From Candidatus Tritonobacter lacicola (GTDB lineage Bacteria > Auribacterota > Tritonobacteria > Tritonobacterales > Tritonobacteraceae): 50,950 nucleotides of DNA. Every line of letters begins with the position of its first letter. The first letter of the stretch is position 1. Positions 1-7,903 of the stretch are shown here, piece after piece. The stretch spans positions 1-50,950 of the forward strand of contig JAVCDC010000042.1 in NCBI GenBank assembly GCA_030765135.1, in the 5' to 3' direction. The translations under genes and the position numbers were made by a program. Below the pieces are notes generated by a model. The model was given only the letters and a program-made list of their open reading frames with translations. It was not told where the DNA came from and searched no databases.

Positions 1-382
1 CGCTTCCACTTGCAGGGGAGTATGTTAAAGTTATAGAGTGCACGGATACAACCCCTCACCCCATCCCTCTCCCCTTTCCAGGGGGAGAGGGGGCATAAGT
101 GGAGATAAGCCTCCCTATCGATTCAATCGGCAACCAGCTTATTTACCACCAAATACATTAATTGTAAGGCCGATAATTTCCGGGAAATCTCCCAGTATAC
201 CGATTGATAATCGAAAATTGACGATTGACGATTGAAAAATGAAAAATGAAATTTGAAACTGGAAGAAGAAGAAACTTAAAACCAGACCTTGACAGCTGGA
301 ATCCTCCCTGGCAGAATGCCATTTGTCATGACACTTGACATATCACTATCTTCATGGTATATTGCATAATGGAGGTAAAAAG
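1..382. other. Intergenic region with hairpin and AT-rich degenerate repeats
   Basis: No convincing gene. It contains a 10-bp perfect hairpin (CCCTCTCCCC at 65-74 paired with GGGGAGAGGG at 82-91). From about 200 to 260 there is an AT-rich run of near-repeats built on TTGACGATTGA and GAAAAATGAAA units. A Shine-Dalgarno GGAGG at 370-374 belongs to the next gene. A 65-codon open frame at 38-235 has no family signature and lies over the hairpin, so it is not called. Confidence 0.6.
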
Positions 383-730
383 ATGAGCCCTGCACCAGCA
401 ATACAAAGAGAGCTTGAAAAAACCAAAGATCTTTTAAACGTCTCATGGAAAGAGGTCGCTGACGTTTTCGATGCCACAGAAAGAACCATTCACCGGTGGA
501 GAAAAGGAAAGTCCAGGCCCCAGCCCTCTCACAAGAAGAGGCTAGAACAAATGAACGACCTCCTCGACCTCATGAACGAGCTTTTCAGAGAAAAGGAATC
601 TCTCAGGGAATGGTTACATAAGAAAATCCCCACTCTGAATAATCGACGCCCAATAAATCTATTGAAGGCAAGCAGAATCGAGGAAGTCCGCGAAGTCCTG
701 GGGAGAGCTGCTGACGGGATTTCTTCCTAG
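383..730 (+). CDS. Xre/MbcA/ParS-type antitoxin of a RES toxin-antitoxin pair
   Basis: About 115 residues. The start at 383 is chosen because GGAGG lies 8 nt upstream; an in-frame ATG at 335 has no such site. The N-terminal two-thirds is a helix-turn-helix (LNVSWKEVADVFDATERTIHRWRKG, read in pieces: SWKEVADVF, ERTIHRWRKG). The C-terminal part has the pattern of the toxin-binding domain of Xre/MbcA antitoxins: a WL pair, then PINLL, then EVREVLGRAADG. In known systems this domain covers the active site of the RES toxin. The gene ends by overlapping the stop codon of the RES gene on the opposite strand (727-730), so the pair is tail to tail rather than in one operon. Family assignment is from motif pattern; pairing is inferred from adjacency. 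Confidence 0.75.
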   Translation: MSPAPAIQRELEKTKDLLNVSWKEVADVFDATERTIHRWRKGKSRPQPSHKKRLEQMNDLLDLMNELFREKESLREWLHKKIPTLNNRRPINLLKASRIEEVREVLGRAADGISS

Positions 731-1218
731 GCAATCTCTTTAAGAGATGCCACCTCACGCGTACTCATGATTTCCACCAGCGATTTCTCAGAGAGCCTAT
801 CCCGGAAAACAGCTATATTGGCTCCAACCCCGGTGGCGGAAGGAAATACTATCCCCTCGTAACCAGCCTCTCTAACCTTCCCGGCTACACTTTGGCACTT
901 GTGCCAATCCAGGCTTTGAATATCCGCTAAAGTAAGTCCCCATTTCTTCCGAGTCTCAGCTTTCCTAAAATCGATGACTCGAGAAAGAATAATACTTGTC
1001 TCAGCAATCTTTCTTGGAAAATAAACACTTTCTTCAAGGCCAGCTCTTTTCATGGCGCTCTTAATTTCTGCCTTAAGGGCAGTTTTCGATAGGGCTAGAT
1101 AAAGCGCACCGAATGCCTCTTTTATATTCCAGCGCCCACCATAATTAATCGCACCGACCTGGCTGAGCGGATCTCGGGTTGGAGAAGTCTGCCTATATGC
1201 TTTTGACTTAAGCTTCAT
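727..1218 (-). CDS. RES-domain toxin (NAD-degrading family)
   Basis: 163 residues, the usual length for a RES toxin. The family Arg-Glu-Ser pattern is visible: an early YRQTSP with DPLS and INYGGRWN, then ALYLALSKTALKAEIKS supplying the conserved Glu, and near the C terminus EGIVFPSATGVGANIAVF supplying the conserved Ser. RES toxins of known RES-Xre systems deplete NAD+ in the cytoplasm, and a partner antitoxin blocks the active site. The likely partner is the Xre-like gene that ends on the other strand with overlapping stop codons. No strong Shine-Dalgarno site is seen before the ATG at 1218. Since the two genes converge, each must have its own promoter, and their transcripts would be antisense at the 3' ends. 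Confidence 0.8.
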   Translation of the reverse strand: MKLKSKAYRQTSPTRDPLSQVGAINYGGRWNIKEAFGALYLALSKTALKAEIKSAMKRAGLEESVYFPRKIAETSIILSRVIDFRKAETRKKWGLTLADIQSLDWHKCQSVAGKVREAGYEGIVFPSATGVGANIAVFRDRLSEKSLVEIMSTREVASLKEIA

Positions 1219-1513
1219 TGAGCAATCGCATAAAGCTGCGGTTTAATAACCGCTTGGCCATCGAGATGAGATTCTAATACGAAATTCATGGCATTGAAAC
1301 AATAAAACGATGAATGGTTAAAACAGTGAGTGGTGAATCGTAAAACAAGAAAAAGAGAAAAGCAGAAAGACGGAGAAAATGGAAATATAGAAGTATGAAA
1401 ATACTGAACCGAAAAGACGTGAGACGTGGAACGTGTAACGGGTTACGAGATATGCTTCACGAATCACGAACGACAATTCACGATATACGAATTATGAACC
1501 GCTCTTGCCGATT
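1219..1513. other. Intergenic spacer with degenerate ACGTTACACG-type repeats
   Basis: No gene. Purine-rich low-complexity sequence is followed around 1421-1500 by short near-repeats (GAGACGTGGAACGTGTAACG and similar, then ACGAATCACGAACGACAATTCACG). The same family recurs at 18.1, 18.9 and 20.4 kb. Confidence 0.6.
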
Positions 1514-3319
1514 CTATTCAACCTCCAGGCCGTGCGAGACACAGTAATCCTTGATGAGTTCGAGGAAATCATCACCGTACCGGCGGCACTTCTTCTCCCC
1601 CACGCCGGTGACCTGGAGAAATCCGGCCCGGGTTGACGGACGCCGGCGGGCCATGTCCCGCAGCGCGGCATCACCGAAAACAATGTAAGCCGGCAGGCCC
1701 TTTTTTGCGGCGATCCCGCTGCGCAGCTCCCTTAAAGCTTCGAAAAGCCCTCGATCGACCCCTTCCCAGGAGTCTTTTATCGCACGGGAGACAGCTGCCC
1801 GGGCTTTCTTTTCCGGAGGCTTGAGAAGCCGGGGAGTTTCTTCGCCCTTCATAACCCTCCAGCCCGCGGGCGGGACCTTCAAAACACCATAATCCTCCGA
1901 TTTGCGGATATATCCCTGGGAGACGAGCTGCTCGATCCAGCCCCGGACAACGTTTCGGGAAAATTCGGAGAGCAGGCCGTAGGTGCTGAGCCGGTCGTGG
2001 GAATTTTGCAGGATCCGCTTATCCTGCGAACCGGTCAGGACCTGGGCGGTATAATCCCCCCCGAAACGCTCCCGGAGACGAACCACGCAGGAGAGGATCT
2101 TCCGGGCGATCACCAGGGAACCTTCGATCAGGCTCAGTTCATCCAGGCAGGCATCACAGGCTCCGCAATTATTCCCTTCGAGAGTCTGCCCGAAGTACTC
2201 CAGCAGTGCTTTGTGCCGGCAGGTTATTCCGGTGCAGTAATCATACATCCGGCTTAATTTTTCAAGCGCGATCGCGTGGACTTCCGGCTCGAGATCGCCA
2301 ATCAGGCTCTTCCAGACCGCGTAGTCTCCTCCCGAGTAGAAGAGGTGGCACTCGGCATCCAGTCCGTCCCGGCCGGCCCGGCCGCTCTCCTGCTGGTAGT
2401 GCTCCAGGGACTTGGGCATCCCGGTGTGGATGACGTAGCGGACATTCGACTTGTCGATGCCCATCCCGAATGCGATGGTGGCCACGATGATGTCGATTTT
2501 CTCCGCAATGAAATCATCCTGATTCTGTTTGCGGTCTCCAGCGGTCATCCCGGCATGATAAGGCACCGCCCGATAGCCGCGCTCACGCAGGGCCGCGCAG
2601 AGATCATCGACATCCCTGCGGCGAATACAATATACAATCCCCGAATCCCCCGGATGTTTATCCAGTACACGGCAGACCTGTTTTAGACGGGAAGTCCGGC
2701 GGCAAGCCCGATAGATCAGGTTGGGACGATCAAATGACCCGACAAGAACTTCCGGGTTTTTCAGGCCGAGCTGCAGGGCGATATCCTTCCTCACCGGTTC
2801 GGTTGCGGTCGCGGTGTAAGAATGGAGGGCAACCCCCGGGAAACATCTCTTCAATCTTCCCAGCTGCCTGTACTCCGGACGGAAGTCATGGCCCCAGTGA
2901 CTGATACAGTGGGCTTCGTCAATGGCAATAAATGACAGCGGGGTATCCCGGAGAAATTCGGTGAATCCCTCCGTCATGATTCGTTCCGGGGAGAGGTAAA
3001 CAATCTTCACTTCGCCCCGGCGGATCCGGGAAAATGTCTCCGACTTTTCCCGTCCGGTCAGGGTGCTGTCAATCCGGACCGCCGCCACGCCGCACTCCGA
3101 AAGAGCGTCAACCTGGTCCTTCATCAGGGAGATCAACGGAGAGACCACTATCGCCAGACCATCCATCGCCATCGCCGGGGCCTGGAAGCAGAGCGACTTT
3201 CCTCCTCCCGTGGGCAACACGACAATGGAGTCGCGTCCGGAGAGAACACACTTTATCGCCTCTTCCTGGAGGGGGAGGAAATCGTCAAATCCCCAGTATT
3301 TTTTCAAGACGGCCTTCAT
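1514..3319 (-). CDS. recQ: ATP-dependent DNA helicase RecQ
   Basis: 601 residues from the ATG at 3319, where the protein begins MKAVLKKYWGFDDFLPLQEE as RecQ proteins do; longer frames upstream only read into repeat sequence. Motifs in order: QEE near residue 18; Walker A TGGGKS at 37-42; DEAH at 134-137 within IDEAHCISHWGHDFRPEY; motif VI QQESGRAGRDG; four zinc-binding Cys in the CRH...CGACDAC region; a winged-helix RQC region; and a C-terminal HRDC domain (LFEALRELR to GVGEKKCRRYG). RecQ unwinds DNA 3'-5' in recombination and fork repair. The gene stands alone, with 273 bp of repeat-containing spacer separating it from the gene upstream. No obvious Shine-Dalgarno site is seen. Confidence 0.95.
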   Translation of the reverse strand: MKAVLKKYWGFDDFLPLQEEAIKCVLSGRDSIVVLPTGGGKSLCFQAPAMAMDGLAIVVSPLISLMKDQVDALSECGVAAVRIDSTLTGREKSETFSRIRRGEVKIVYLSPERIMTEGFTEFLRDTPLSFIAIDEAHCISHWGHDFRPEYRQLGRLKRCFPGVALHSYTATATEPVRKDIALQLGLKNPEVLVGSFDRPNLIYRACRRTSRLKQVCRVLDKHPGDSGIVYCIRRRDVDDLCAALRERGYRAVPYHAGMTAGDRKQNQDDFIAEKIDIIVATIAFGMGIDKSNVRYVIHTGMPKSLEHYQQESGRAGRDGLDAECHLFYSGGDYAVWKSLIGDLEPEVHAIALEKLSRMYDYCTGITCRHKALLEYFGQTLEGNNCGACDACLDELSLIEGSLVIARKILSCVVRLRERFGGDYTAQVLTGSQDKRILQNSHDRLSTYGLLSEFSRNVVRGWIEQLVSQGYIRKSEDYGVLKVPPAGWRVMKGEETPRLLKPPEKKARAAVSRAIKDSWEGVDRGLFEALRELRSGIAAKKGLPAYIVFGDAALRDMARRRPSTRAGFLQVTGVGEKKCRRYGDDFLELIKDYCVSHGLEVE

Positions 3320-3592
3320 GGAAGCATCGCGGGAAGAGGGGCGGGGGTAAGGACCCAATGTTCCCCGAGACAAAGCCCGGGACAGGCAATGACCAATAAC
3401 CAATATCCAATGTTCATTTGAAATACGGAAAAAAGAAACCACTAAAAATTGTCCACGAATGACACCAATTAACACGAATTAGAGAAACCGCAAAGAAAAC
3501 GAAGACACCAAGGCAGAATGCAAAAGGGGCGATGGTGTAAACAATGCACTTCAAACCGGCCGATTAATAAGTTAACAAGTAAACACCGTCCC
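3320..3592. other. Intergenic spacer with dispersed repeat copy
   Basis: This spacer carries one copy (about 3358-3412) of the GTTCCCCGAGACAAAGC repeat that also occurs near 6230 and 7447, followed by CAATGACCAATAACCAATA-type near-repeats. Nothing coding is seen. Confidence 0.6.
3358..3412. repeat. Dispersed intergenic repeat family A, copy 1
   Basis: A stretch of GTTCCCCGAGACAAAGCCCG followed by GGACAGGCAATGACCAATA and CCAATATCCAATGTTC. It is nearly identical to copies at about 6230-6292 and 7447-7492. All three lie between genes and in the same orientation. No transposase is adjacent; origin unknown. Confidence 0.75.
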
Positions 3593-4876
3593 CTAATCTA
3601 GAACGGTCCGCGCCGGGATATCGGTAGCGACGCCCCGGCTCCTGCCGAGTATGACGAAGCGCTGAAGCAGGGTCAGACCGGAGGGGGCTTCTTTGGGGAG
3701 GCGCACGTAATCTATCACGATCTTCCCGTCCTCCTCACCGATCCGGAAGTAGTTGAGACGGAACGACGGATAATAGACGTCGGGGAGCAGCTTGAAATGC
3801 GCGGGTACCCTCGTCAGCTTTTTCAGCCAGGTGCCCGTATTGATAATCACCCTCCCGTCAACTCGATCGAGGAACGCGTCGTGCGTGTGGCCGAATATGT
3901 ACACCGCCACATCGGGGTGGCTTTCGAACACACGCCTGGCGGCATCCAGGTAGTTCTTGATTTTCTGAATCTTCAGGCCGGCGCCGGTCCTCAGGCCGTA
4001 GCGAGCCAGCGTCTTCATGATGTCCCGGTACAGGAAGGCAATGGGAATAGAGAAAATAATCAGAAACCCGAGAATCAGCGAATTGACGAAAAAGATAATC
4101 CAGTAAAGCCGCCCGAAGATCCCCAGCGACATCATGTAGTTCCTGCTGAAAATGTACGTCCCGATGATGCCCGTCCTCTCGAGGATATTGCCGATGAACG
4201 TCACTAAGGTGGCGGCGAAGAGAAAGATGAAAGGAAGCAGGATCCATCTTAAGATAGGGCTCATCTCCCGGTAGAAGTAATTGGAAACCACCCAGTCGGG
4301 GACCTGCTCGTTGGGAGAAACCGACTCCATGTCCTTCAGCCACTTCCCCCGCCCTAAAAGCGAATACTTACCGGCGTTGCTGACTACCTGGCGCGTGACA
4401 TAGTACCCGAACGGTGTGACATACGGGTTACCGAAATCCGCTATGGCGTTGAAGCTGTCGTGCTGGTTGCCGTGCTCGATCCAGATCTTTTTGCCGGCGA
4501 CAGGCCTCGTGATGTATTCCTTCTGCTCGAGCGTTATGTTGTACTCCCCGAGCAGCGTAACGAAATCGGGATAGCACGCGAGCTCGTAGTCGTGATTGCC
4601 CGGGATGACTGTTATCCTGATCCTCTCGCCCGTCTTCCTGAACTGGTCGAAGAGATCCCGGTGGCTGGAGATAATGGTCCTCAGCTTGTCGCCGACCTCG
4701 ACACCGGTCAGCTCCCACATGCCGAAAATGTCCCCGTTGATGATCAGTTCGGTGTCCCCGCTCTTGGACTCGAGCTCACGCAGGCAGATTATCAGCTCGT
4801 TCTCGAAATCGCAGAAATCGAGGGCGGCATCGCCACCGATATGCAGGTCGCTTATGAAATAGTATTCTTTCGACAT
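3593..4876 (-). CDS. Membrane-associated calcineurin-like metallophosphoesterase
   Basis: 427 residues. The five metal-binding motifs of the family are present in order: SDLHIG near residue 9, NGDIFGMWE near 47, GNHDYE near 94, EHGNQHD near 134 and GHTHD near 325. Between the fourth and fifth motifs (about residues 208-285) lie two hydrophobic stretches, so the catalytic halves are separated by a membrane hairpin with the active site probably cytoplasmic. Family members hydrolyse phosphodiesters or pyrophosphates, including UDP-diacylglucosamine in LpxH; the substrate here is unknown. The gene starts 13 nt after the stop of an HTH gene, which itself overlaps a nucleotidyltransferase gene, so the three probably form one transcript. 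The Shine-Dalgarno site is weak, which fits coupled translation. The family call is strong; any role with its neighbours is inference. Confidence 0.8.
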   Translation of the reverse strand: MSKEYYFISDLHIGGDAALDFCDFENELIICLRELESKSGDTELIINGDIFGMWELTGVEVGDKLRTIISSHRDLFDQFRKTGERIRITVIPGNHDYELACYPDFVTLLGEYNITLEQKEYITRPVAGKKIWIEHGNQHDSFNAIADFGNPYVTPFGYYVTRQVVSNAGKYSLLGRGKWLKDMESVSPNEQVPDWVVSNYFYREMSPILRWILLPFIFLFAATLVTFIGNILERTGIIGTYIFSRNYMMSLGIFGRLYWIIFFVNSLILGFLIIFSIPIAFLYRDIMKTLARYGLRTGAGLKIQKIKNYLDAARRVFESHPDVAVYIFGHTHDAFLDRVDGRVIINTGTWLKKLTRVPAHFKLLPDVYYPSFRLNYFRIGEEDGKIVIDYVRLPKEAPSGLTLLQRFVILGRSRGVATDIPARTVLD

Positions 4877-4889
4877 CGCTTTTATAAGA

Positions 4890-5420
4890 CTACGGTGATC
4901 GGGAAAAATTGAGATCTATTTTTTCAATCCCCAGTGCCCTGGCAACCTTCACGAAAGTCGCCATGGTCATATTACTCTTGCCGGTCTCCATAGCCGAGAT
5001 ATTTCTCTGGGCCGCGCCGATCCTGTCGGCAAGCTCCTTCTGGGTCCATCCCCTGGAAAGGCGGGCCTTTTTTATCTGCTCTCCTATAAACCTCATGTAT
5101 TCGGACCGCGAAGAGGAAGCAAGCCTTTTACCGCCGGCCGCACCGGCCCGGATGAGGTTGGCATATATGGCGTCCCACCAGCTGAGGTAATCCAGGCCCA
5201 CTCCCTTTTTTCGCCAGGCACGCTTTATCGCCGGCCACTCCTGCCTGAACGTTTCTTTCGGAATTATCTCGAAGAGTTCGTCCGGTTCATCGCACCTCGA
5301 GAGGAGCGTGATCGCCCTGTCACGGAAATAAGGATGGGACGGCTCCCGGATAATTTTACCCGTCTCCTCAAGAGCATTGTCGCTCATGCTCCAGAAATAT
5401 TTCGCAATATCAGATTTCAT
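4890..5420 (-). CDS. HTH (Xre-type) protein, likely antitoxin to the adjacent nucleotidyltransferase
   Basis: 176 residues. The C-terminal third (about residues 105-172) is a clear Xre-type helix-turn-helix: IGEQIKKARLSRGWTQKELA, then RIGAAQRNISAMETGKSNMT, then a helix ending in LGIEKIDL. The N-terminal 95 residues (SMSDNALEETGKII..., DEPDELFEIIP, WDAIYANLIRAG) match nothing I recognise and could be the toxin-contacting part. Its ATG overlaps the TGA of the upstream nucleotidyltransferase gene by four bases (ATGA at 5417-5420), which signals translational coupling. The order toxin-then-HTH is the reverse of AbiE-type operons, where the regulator comes first. Confidence 0.7.
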   Translation of the reverse strand: MKSDIAKYFWSMSDNALEETGKIIREPSHPYFRDRAITLLSRCDEPDELFEIIPKETFRQEWPAIKRAWRKKGVGLDYLSWWDAIYANLIRAGAAGGKRLASSSRSEYMRFIGEQIKKARLSRGWTQKELADRIGAAQRNISAMETGKSNMTMATFVKVARALGIEKIDLNFSRSP

Positions 5421-6127
5421 GCCACACCTCTCATGAATTCACCCACTTCATCATCTATGTGCAAGATCATCTCCCTCGCATCAAACCCCTCAAGGTAGAT
5501 ATCCAGATCCAGCAAGCCTATCTTCATGTCAATGCGCGAGTAGGTCTTCGCCCACCGGACAAACAATCTCTGGTACATCCTGGGTACTTCCCGCAAGAAG
5601 ACGTGCAGGGGCCTGACCTTTCTGGACAAGGCATAGAGATCGAACGCGTCCCTGGGCTCGCTTCTGCCCAGCGGCATCGGCCTTCCCGCTGCATTGCTCA
5701 CACCGCCCACGCCCGTGACAGCAACGATCTTGTGAAAGTAGATGTCCTCGACGCCGTACACTGGGACTCCCTCGATTTTTCGAACGGCAGGATCCCGTAT
5801 GATCACATCCTCCACGAAATCTATTTTCAAAGGACGCTCCAATCCGGCGGTTGAAAGCGAGTAAAAGATGACCATGGCATGCCTTTCGGCAATAAACTCC
5901 TGATCCTTCGAAATGGAGTATCCAAGCCGGTCCCGAATGCACTCTACAGCTTCTTCCACACCGGCCGGTTCGAAGACCGGCGAGAAGAAATCCAGGTCCC
6001 TCGAAAACCGGTGGTGGAGGTAGTACCTTTCAAGGGCAGTCCCACCCGCCAGGGCAAAAGGAAAATTATCCGCCCTTGCGACAGCTTCCAGAACCTCTGC
6101 CTGGATCTGCTGTACTCTATTCGCCAT
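5417..6127 (-). CDS. AbiEii/AbiGii-family nucleotidyltransferase, putative toxin
   Basis: About 236 residues from the ATG at 6127, preceded by GAGGAG at a 10-nt spacing; a TTG six codons upstream is less likely. Family motifs: ALAGGTALERYYLHHRFSRD followed by LDFFSP gives the GG...DxD nucleotidyltransferase core, and later FHKIVAV and PRDAFDLYALSR give the conserved Lys and the D-x-x-DLY helix. AbiEii-type enzymes transfer nucleotides to a target (tRNA for some MenT relatives) and act as toxins or phage-abortive-infection factors. The gene is first in a three-gene unit with the HTH protein and the metallophosphoesterase. Assignment to the superfamily is firm from motifs; the toxin role is inferred from family and from the HTH partner. 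Confidence 0.75.
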   Translation of the reverse strand: MANRVQQIQAEVLEAVARADNFPFALAGGTALERYYLHHRFSRDLDFFSPVFEPAGVEEAVECIRDRLGYSISKDQEFIAERHAMVIFYSLSTAGLERPLKIDFVEDVIIRDPAVRKIEGVPVYGVEDIYFHKIVAVTGVGGVSNAAGRPMPLGRSEPRDAFDLYALSRKVRPLHVFLREVPRMYQRLFVRWAKTYSRIDMKIGLLDLDIYLEGFDAREMILHIDDEVGEFMRGVA

Positions 6128-6483
6128 TTGAATTCCGCTCCTCAACAGTGCAATATGATTTATAAAGCATATCTACTATGGTATATACGACATATTCATA
6201 CCTTTGTCAAGGCGCAAAGAAAAGACGAATGTTCCCCGAGACAAAGCACGGGACAGGCAATGACCAATATCCAATAACCAATGTTCAATGAAAAGGCAGA
6301 AGATAGACAACAAGAAACTGGAAATGATAAACCGCAAAGTCGCCTGTCTGCGTGCGGACACGCACAGGCAGGCAAAGAGCGCGGAGGGGACAACGGTTGA
6401 AAGTTGAAGGTTAAAAGAAGAAGAAAATGATGCTTGATACCAGGTGCTCGAAGAGAACTTGTACATAGTACTACACAAAGGAA
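6128..6483. other. Intergenic spacer with dispersed repeats
   Basis: Contains family A repeat copy 2 and purine-rich filler with a short CGCACACGCACAGGCAGGCAAAG tract read in pieces around 6350-6385. The promoter of the nucleotidyltransferase operon should lie at 6128-6200 but I could not pick out convincing boxes. No gene is seen. Confidence 0.5.
6220..6292. repeat. Dispersed intergenic repeat family A, copy 2
   Basis: Begins AAGACGAATGTTCCCCGAGA and continues with CAAAGCACGGGACAGGCAAT and CAATATCCAATAACCAATG. It matches the copy at 7434-7492 including the leading GACGAATG, and the copy near 3358. Confidence 0.75.
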
Positions 6484-6513
6484 GCGGCCCCGCCGGGTGG
6501 CCGGCGGGGCCGC
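6484..6513 (-). terminator. Strong GC hairpin, probable terminator of the SpoIIAA-like gene
   Basis: A 13-bp perfect stem (GCGGCCCCGCCGG at 6484-6496 with CCGGCGGGGCCGC at 6501-6513) and a 4-nt loop. It begins 25 nt after the stop codon of the minus-strand gene ending at 6538. On that strand it is followed by TTCCTTTG, a weak U-tract. Confidence 0.65.
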
Positions 6514-6537
6514 GATGCAAACCTGGAACTCGCGGAA

Positions 6538-6900
6538 CTACTCCTTTATCCACTCCCGGGCCGAATCGAGCTGGTCCCTGTCGAACGTCTTGAGCGTGCC
6601 TTTCATGAAGTGAGCGTCGAGCTTCGCTCCCCACTCGACCCACTTCTTGGCGCCCACCATGGCTATCTTCTCGAAATCGTTCAGATGCCTGATGCCCCAG
6701 CTGGCGTCGTCCCACATTGCCTTGGGCTCCCAGCCCTCGAAAGACTCATCGAAGGCAAACAGCAACCGTGCCTTGCCGTGTTCAACGATCACCTCTTCCA
6801 GCTTTGGAATGAAGGTATCCTTGTAATCCGCGTCGGTGAGCTTGGCGCTCGCCTTCACCGCCAGAATATTGCCGCTGCTTTCCGCCATAACCTCAATCAT
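6538..6900 (-). CDS. SpoIIAA-like (STAS/SEC14-type) small protein
   Basis: 120 residues, the normal length for the SpoIIAA-like family. Recognisable features are the opening MIEVMAESSGNILAVKASAK with a following LTDADY, the LEEVIVEHGKARLLF strand-helix, WDDASWGIRHLNDFEKIAMV, and the closing helix with AREWIKE. Proteins of this family have a STAS/SEC14-like fold; no enzymatic role is established. AAGGAGG lies just upstream of the ATG. It has its own promoter in the 3' end of the truncated ATPase gene upstream and a strong hairpin downstream, so it is probably a single-gene transcript. Confidence 0.75.
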   Translation of the reverse strand: MIEVMAESSGNILAVKASAKLTDADYKDTFIPKLEEVIVEHGKARLLFAFDESFEGWEPKAMWDDASWGIRHLNDFEKIAMVGAKKWVEWGAKLDAHFMKGTLKTFDRDQLDSAREWIKE

Positions 6901-6932
6901 GCCGCGCCTCCTTTCAAGTGCTATCGCCCTTT

Positions 6933-6961
6933 ATTATACCGGATTTCTTTTTTGCCGTCTA
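6933..6961 (-). promoter_or_regulatory. Candidate sigma-70 promoter for the SpoIIAA-like gene
   Basis: Read on the minus strand: TAGACG, 17-nt spacer, TATAAT. The -10 box is perfect and the -35 box matches TTGACA at four of six positions. It sits about 33 bp upstream of the start at 6900 and overlaps the stop codon of the truncated GHKL gene. Confidence 0.5.
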
Positions 6962-7252
6962 CTTGCCAGGGGGCAGCGGGTTCGCTGCCGGCCTCTCAAG
7001 CTTCTCCTGGGAGCCGATGTTGAAGTACTGCACTAGCCCTTCCATGTCCATGCCCAGGCCGTTATCGGCCACCTCGATCTCGTCCTCCCGGATGGTTATC
7101 CTGACCTCCGCGGCGTCGGCGTCATAGGCGTTGTTGACGAGCTCCCGTATCAGCTCGAGGCTCTCGGCGTACAGCCTCTTGCCGATGGTAATGATATGGC
7201 TCCGGTCGACCTTGACCGGTATGGTGATCCTCTTGCTGTCTGGCATGCTCAT
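6959..7252 (-). pseudogene. Truncated GHKL (Hsp90-like) ATPase, N-terminal fragment
   Basis: 97 residues only. The frame carries the N box of a Bergerat-fold ATPase (LIRELVNNAYDADAAEV, about residues 34-50) and the G1 box (VADNGLGMD, about 61-69), followed by QYFNIGSQEKLERP. It then runs into ANPLPPGK and a stop just where full proteins continue to the G2 lid. Family proteins are usually several hundred residues long, so this is a remnant or a deletion product. GGAG lies before the ATG, which overlaps a preceding stop (ATGA), as if it once followed another gene. It may still be translated as a short peptide but cannot form a complete ATP site. Confidence 0.65.
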
Positions 7253-7322
7253 TTCTCCACTCGCATTCCTATCTTCTCTATCCGGTCGAAATTTGCGACC
7301 GCCTTTCCTTTTTCACCCATCA

Positions 7323-7351
7323 TAATGATGGCCTCCGGGAGGCCATCATTA
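7323..7351. repeat. Long perfect inverted repeat (hairpin)
   Basis: TAATGATGGCCTCC at 7323-7336 is exactly complementary to GGAGGCCATCATTA at 7338-7351, with one base between: a 14-bp near-perfect palindrome. There is no T-run on either side, so a terminator role is uncertain; a palindromic repeat or protein-binding site is possible. Confidence 0.6.
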
Positions 7352-7433
7352 CGAGGCACTGTTAAGTTCGATCGTATTATACACGGGTACCTTACAGGTC
7401 GTGAAGCAGGATAAAGCGAGGGACGATGGACGA

Positions 7434-7492
7434 AAGAAAAGACGAATGTTCCCCGAGACAAAGCACGGGACAGGCAATGACCAATATTCAAT
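7434..7492. repeat. Dispersed intergenic repeat family A, copy 3
   Basis: GACGAATGTTCCCCGAGACA followed by AAGCACGGGACAGGCAATG and ACCAATATTCAATTG. Same orientation as the copies near 3358 and 6220. Confidence 0.75.
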
Positions 7493-7826
7493 TGAAAAGA
7501 AAACACTGAAAACATAGAAAACAGAAAAAGAAACCAGTGAAAACACAAAGATAAAAGGCAAAATACATATTGCAAAGTGCGCAATAAAAAAGGATTAATG
7601 ACATGAAACTCGATTTTTTCTTTGAACCTTTAACCGTCGTCCCCTTCGTGGCCTCCTGTAACCTTTAAGTAATTACCTTCAACCGTAGTTACGTTTCTCT
7701 ACTTCTTTTTTTAACGCGGTGCCGGCACGCCTACTTTGTTGCCTTATCGGGCATTTGTGGGCATGATTAACACGGCAGGGCCGGTATATAAGGCATTTTT
7801 TTACCTGTAAATCTTCAATACCGTCA

Positions 7827-7841
7827 TGGCACGGTTCTTGC
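7827..7841 (+). promoter_or_regulatory. Sigma-54 (-24/-12) promoter
   Basis: TGGCACGGTTCTTGC matches the TGGCACG-N4-TTGC consensus at every defined position, with GG at 7828-7829 and GC at 7840-7841. The expected transcript start is near 7853, leaving about 50 nt of leader before the ATG at 7904. An ATG inside this promoter (7826) therefore cannot be the gene start. Confidence 0.8.
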
Positions 7842-7903
7842 TTTTATTACTCACGGATAAATGTGCAAAAAGGATATTTCATTCGTTGATAAGAAGGACT
7901 GAA

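Larger units (their letters stand above)
7253..7826. other. Intergenic region upstream of the sigma-54-driven phosphatase gene
   Basis: Holds the perfect hairpin at 7323-7351, repeat family A copy 3, a short AT-rich region, and a GTGCCGGCAC palindrome near 7719-7728 about 100 bp before the sigma-54 promoter. No gene is supported: open frames here are built from repeat sequence. Confidence 0.5.

Noticed and set aside
7826-7903. Earlier start codon of the phosphatase gene
   Set aside because: It lies inside the sigma-54 promoter and would put hydrophilic sequence before the signal peptide.
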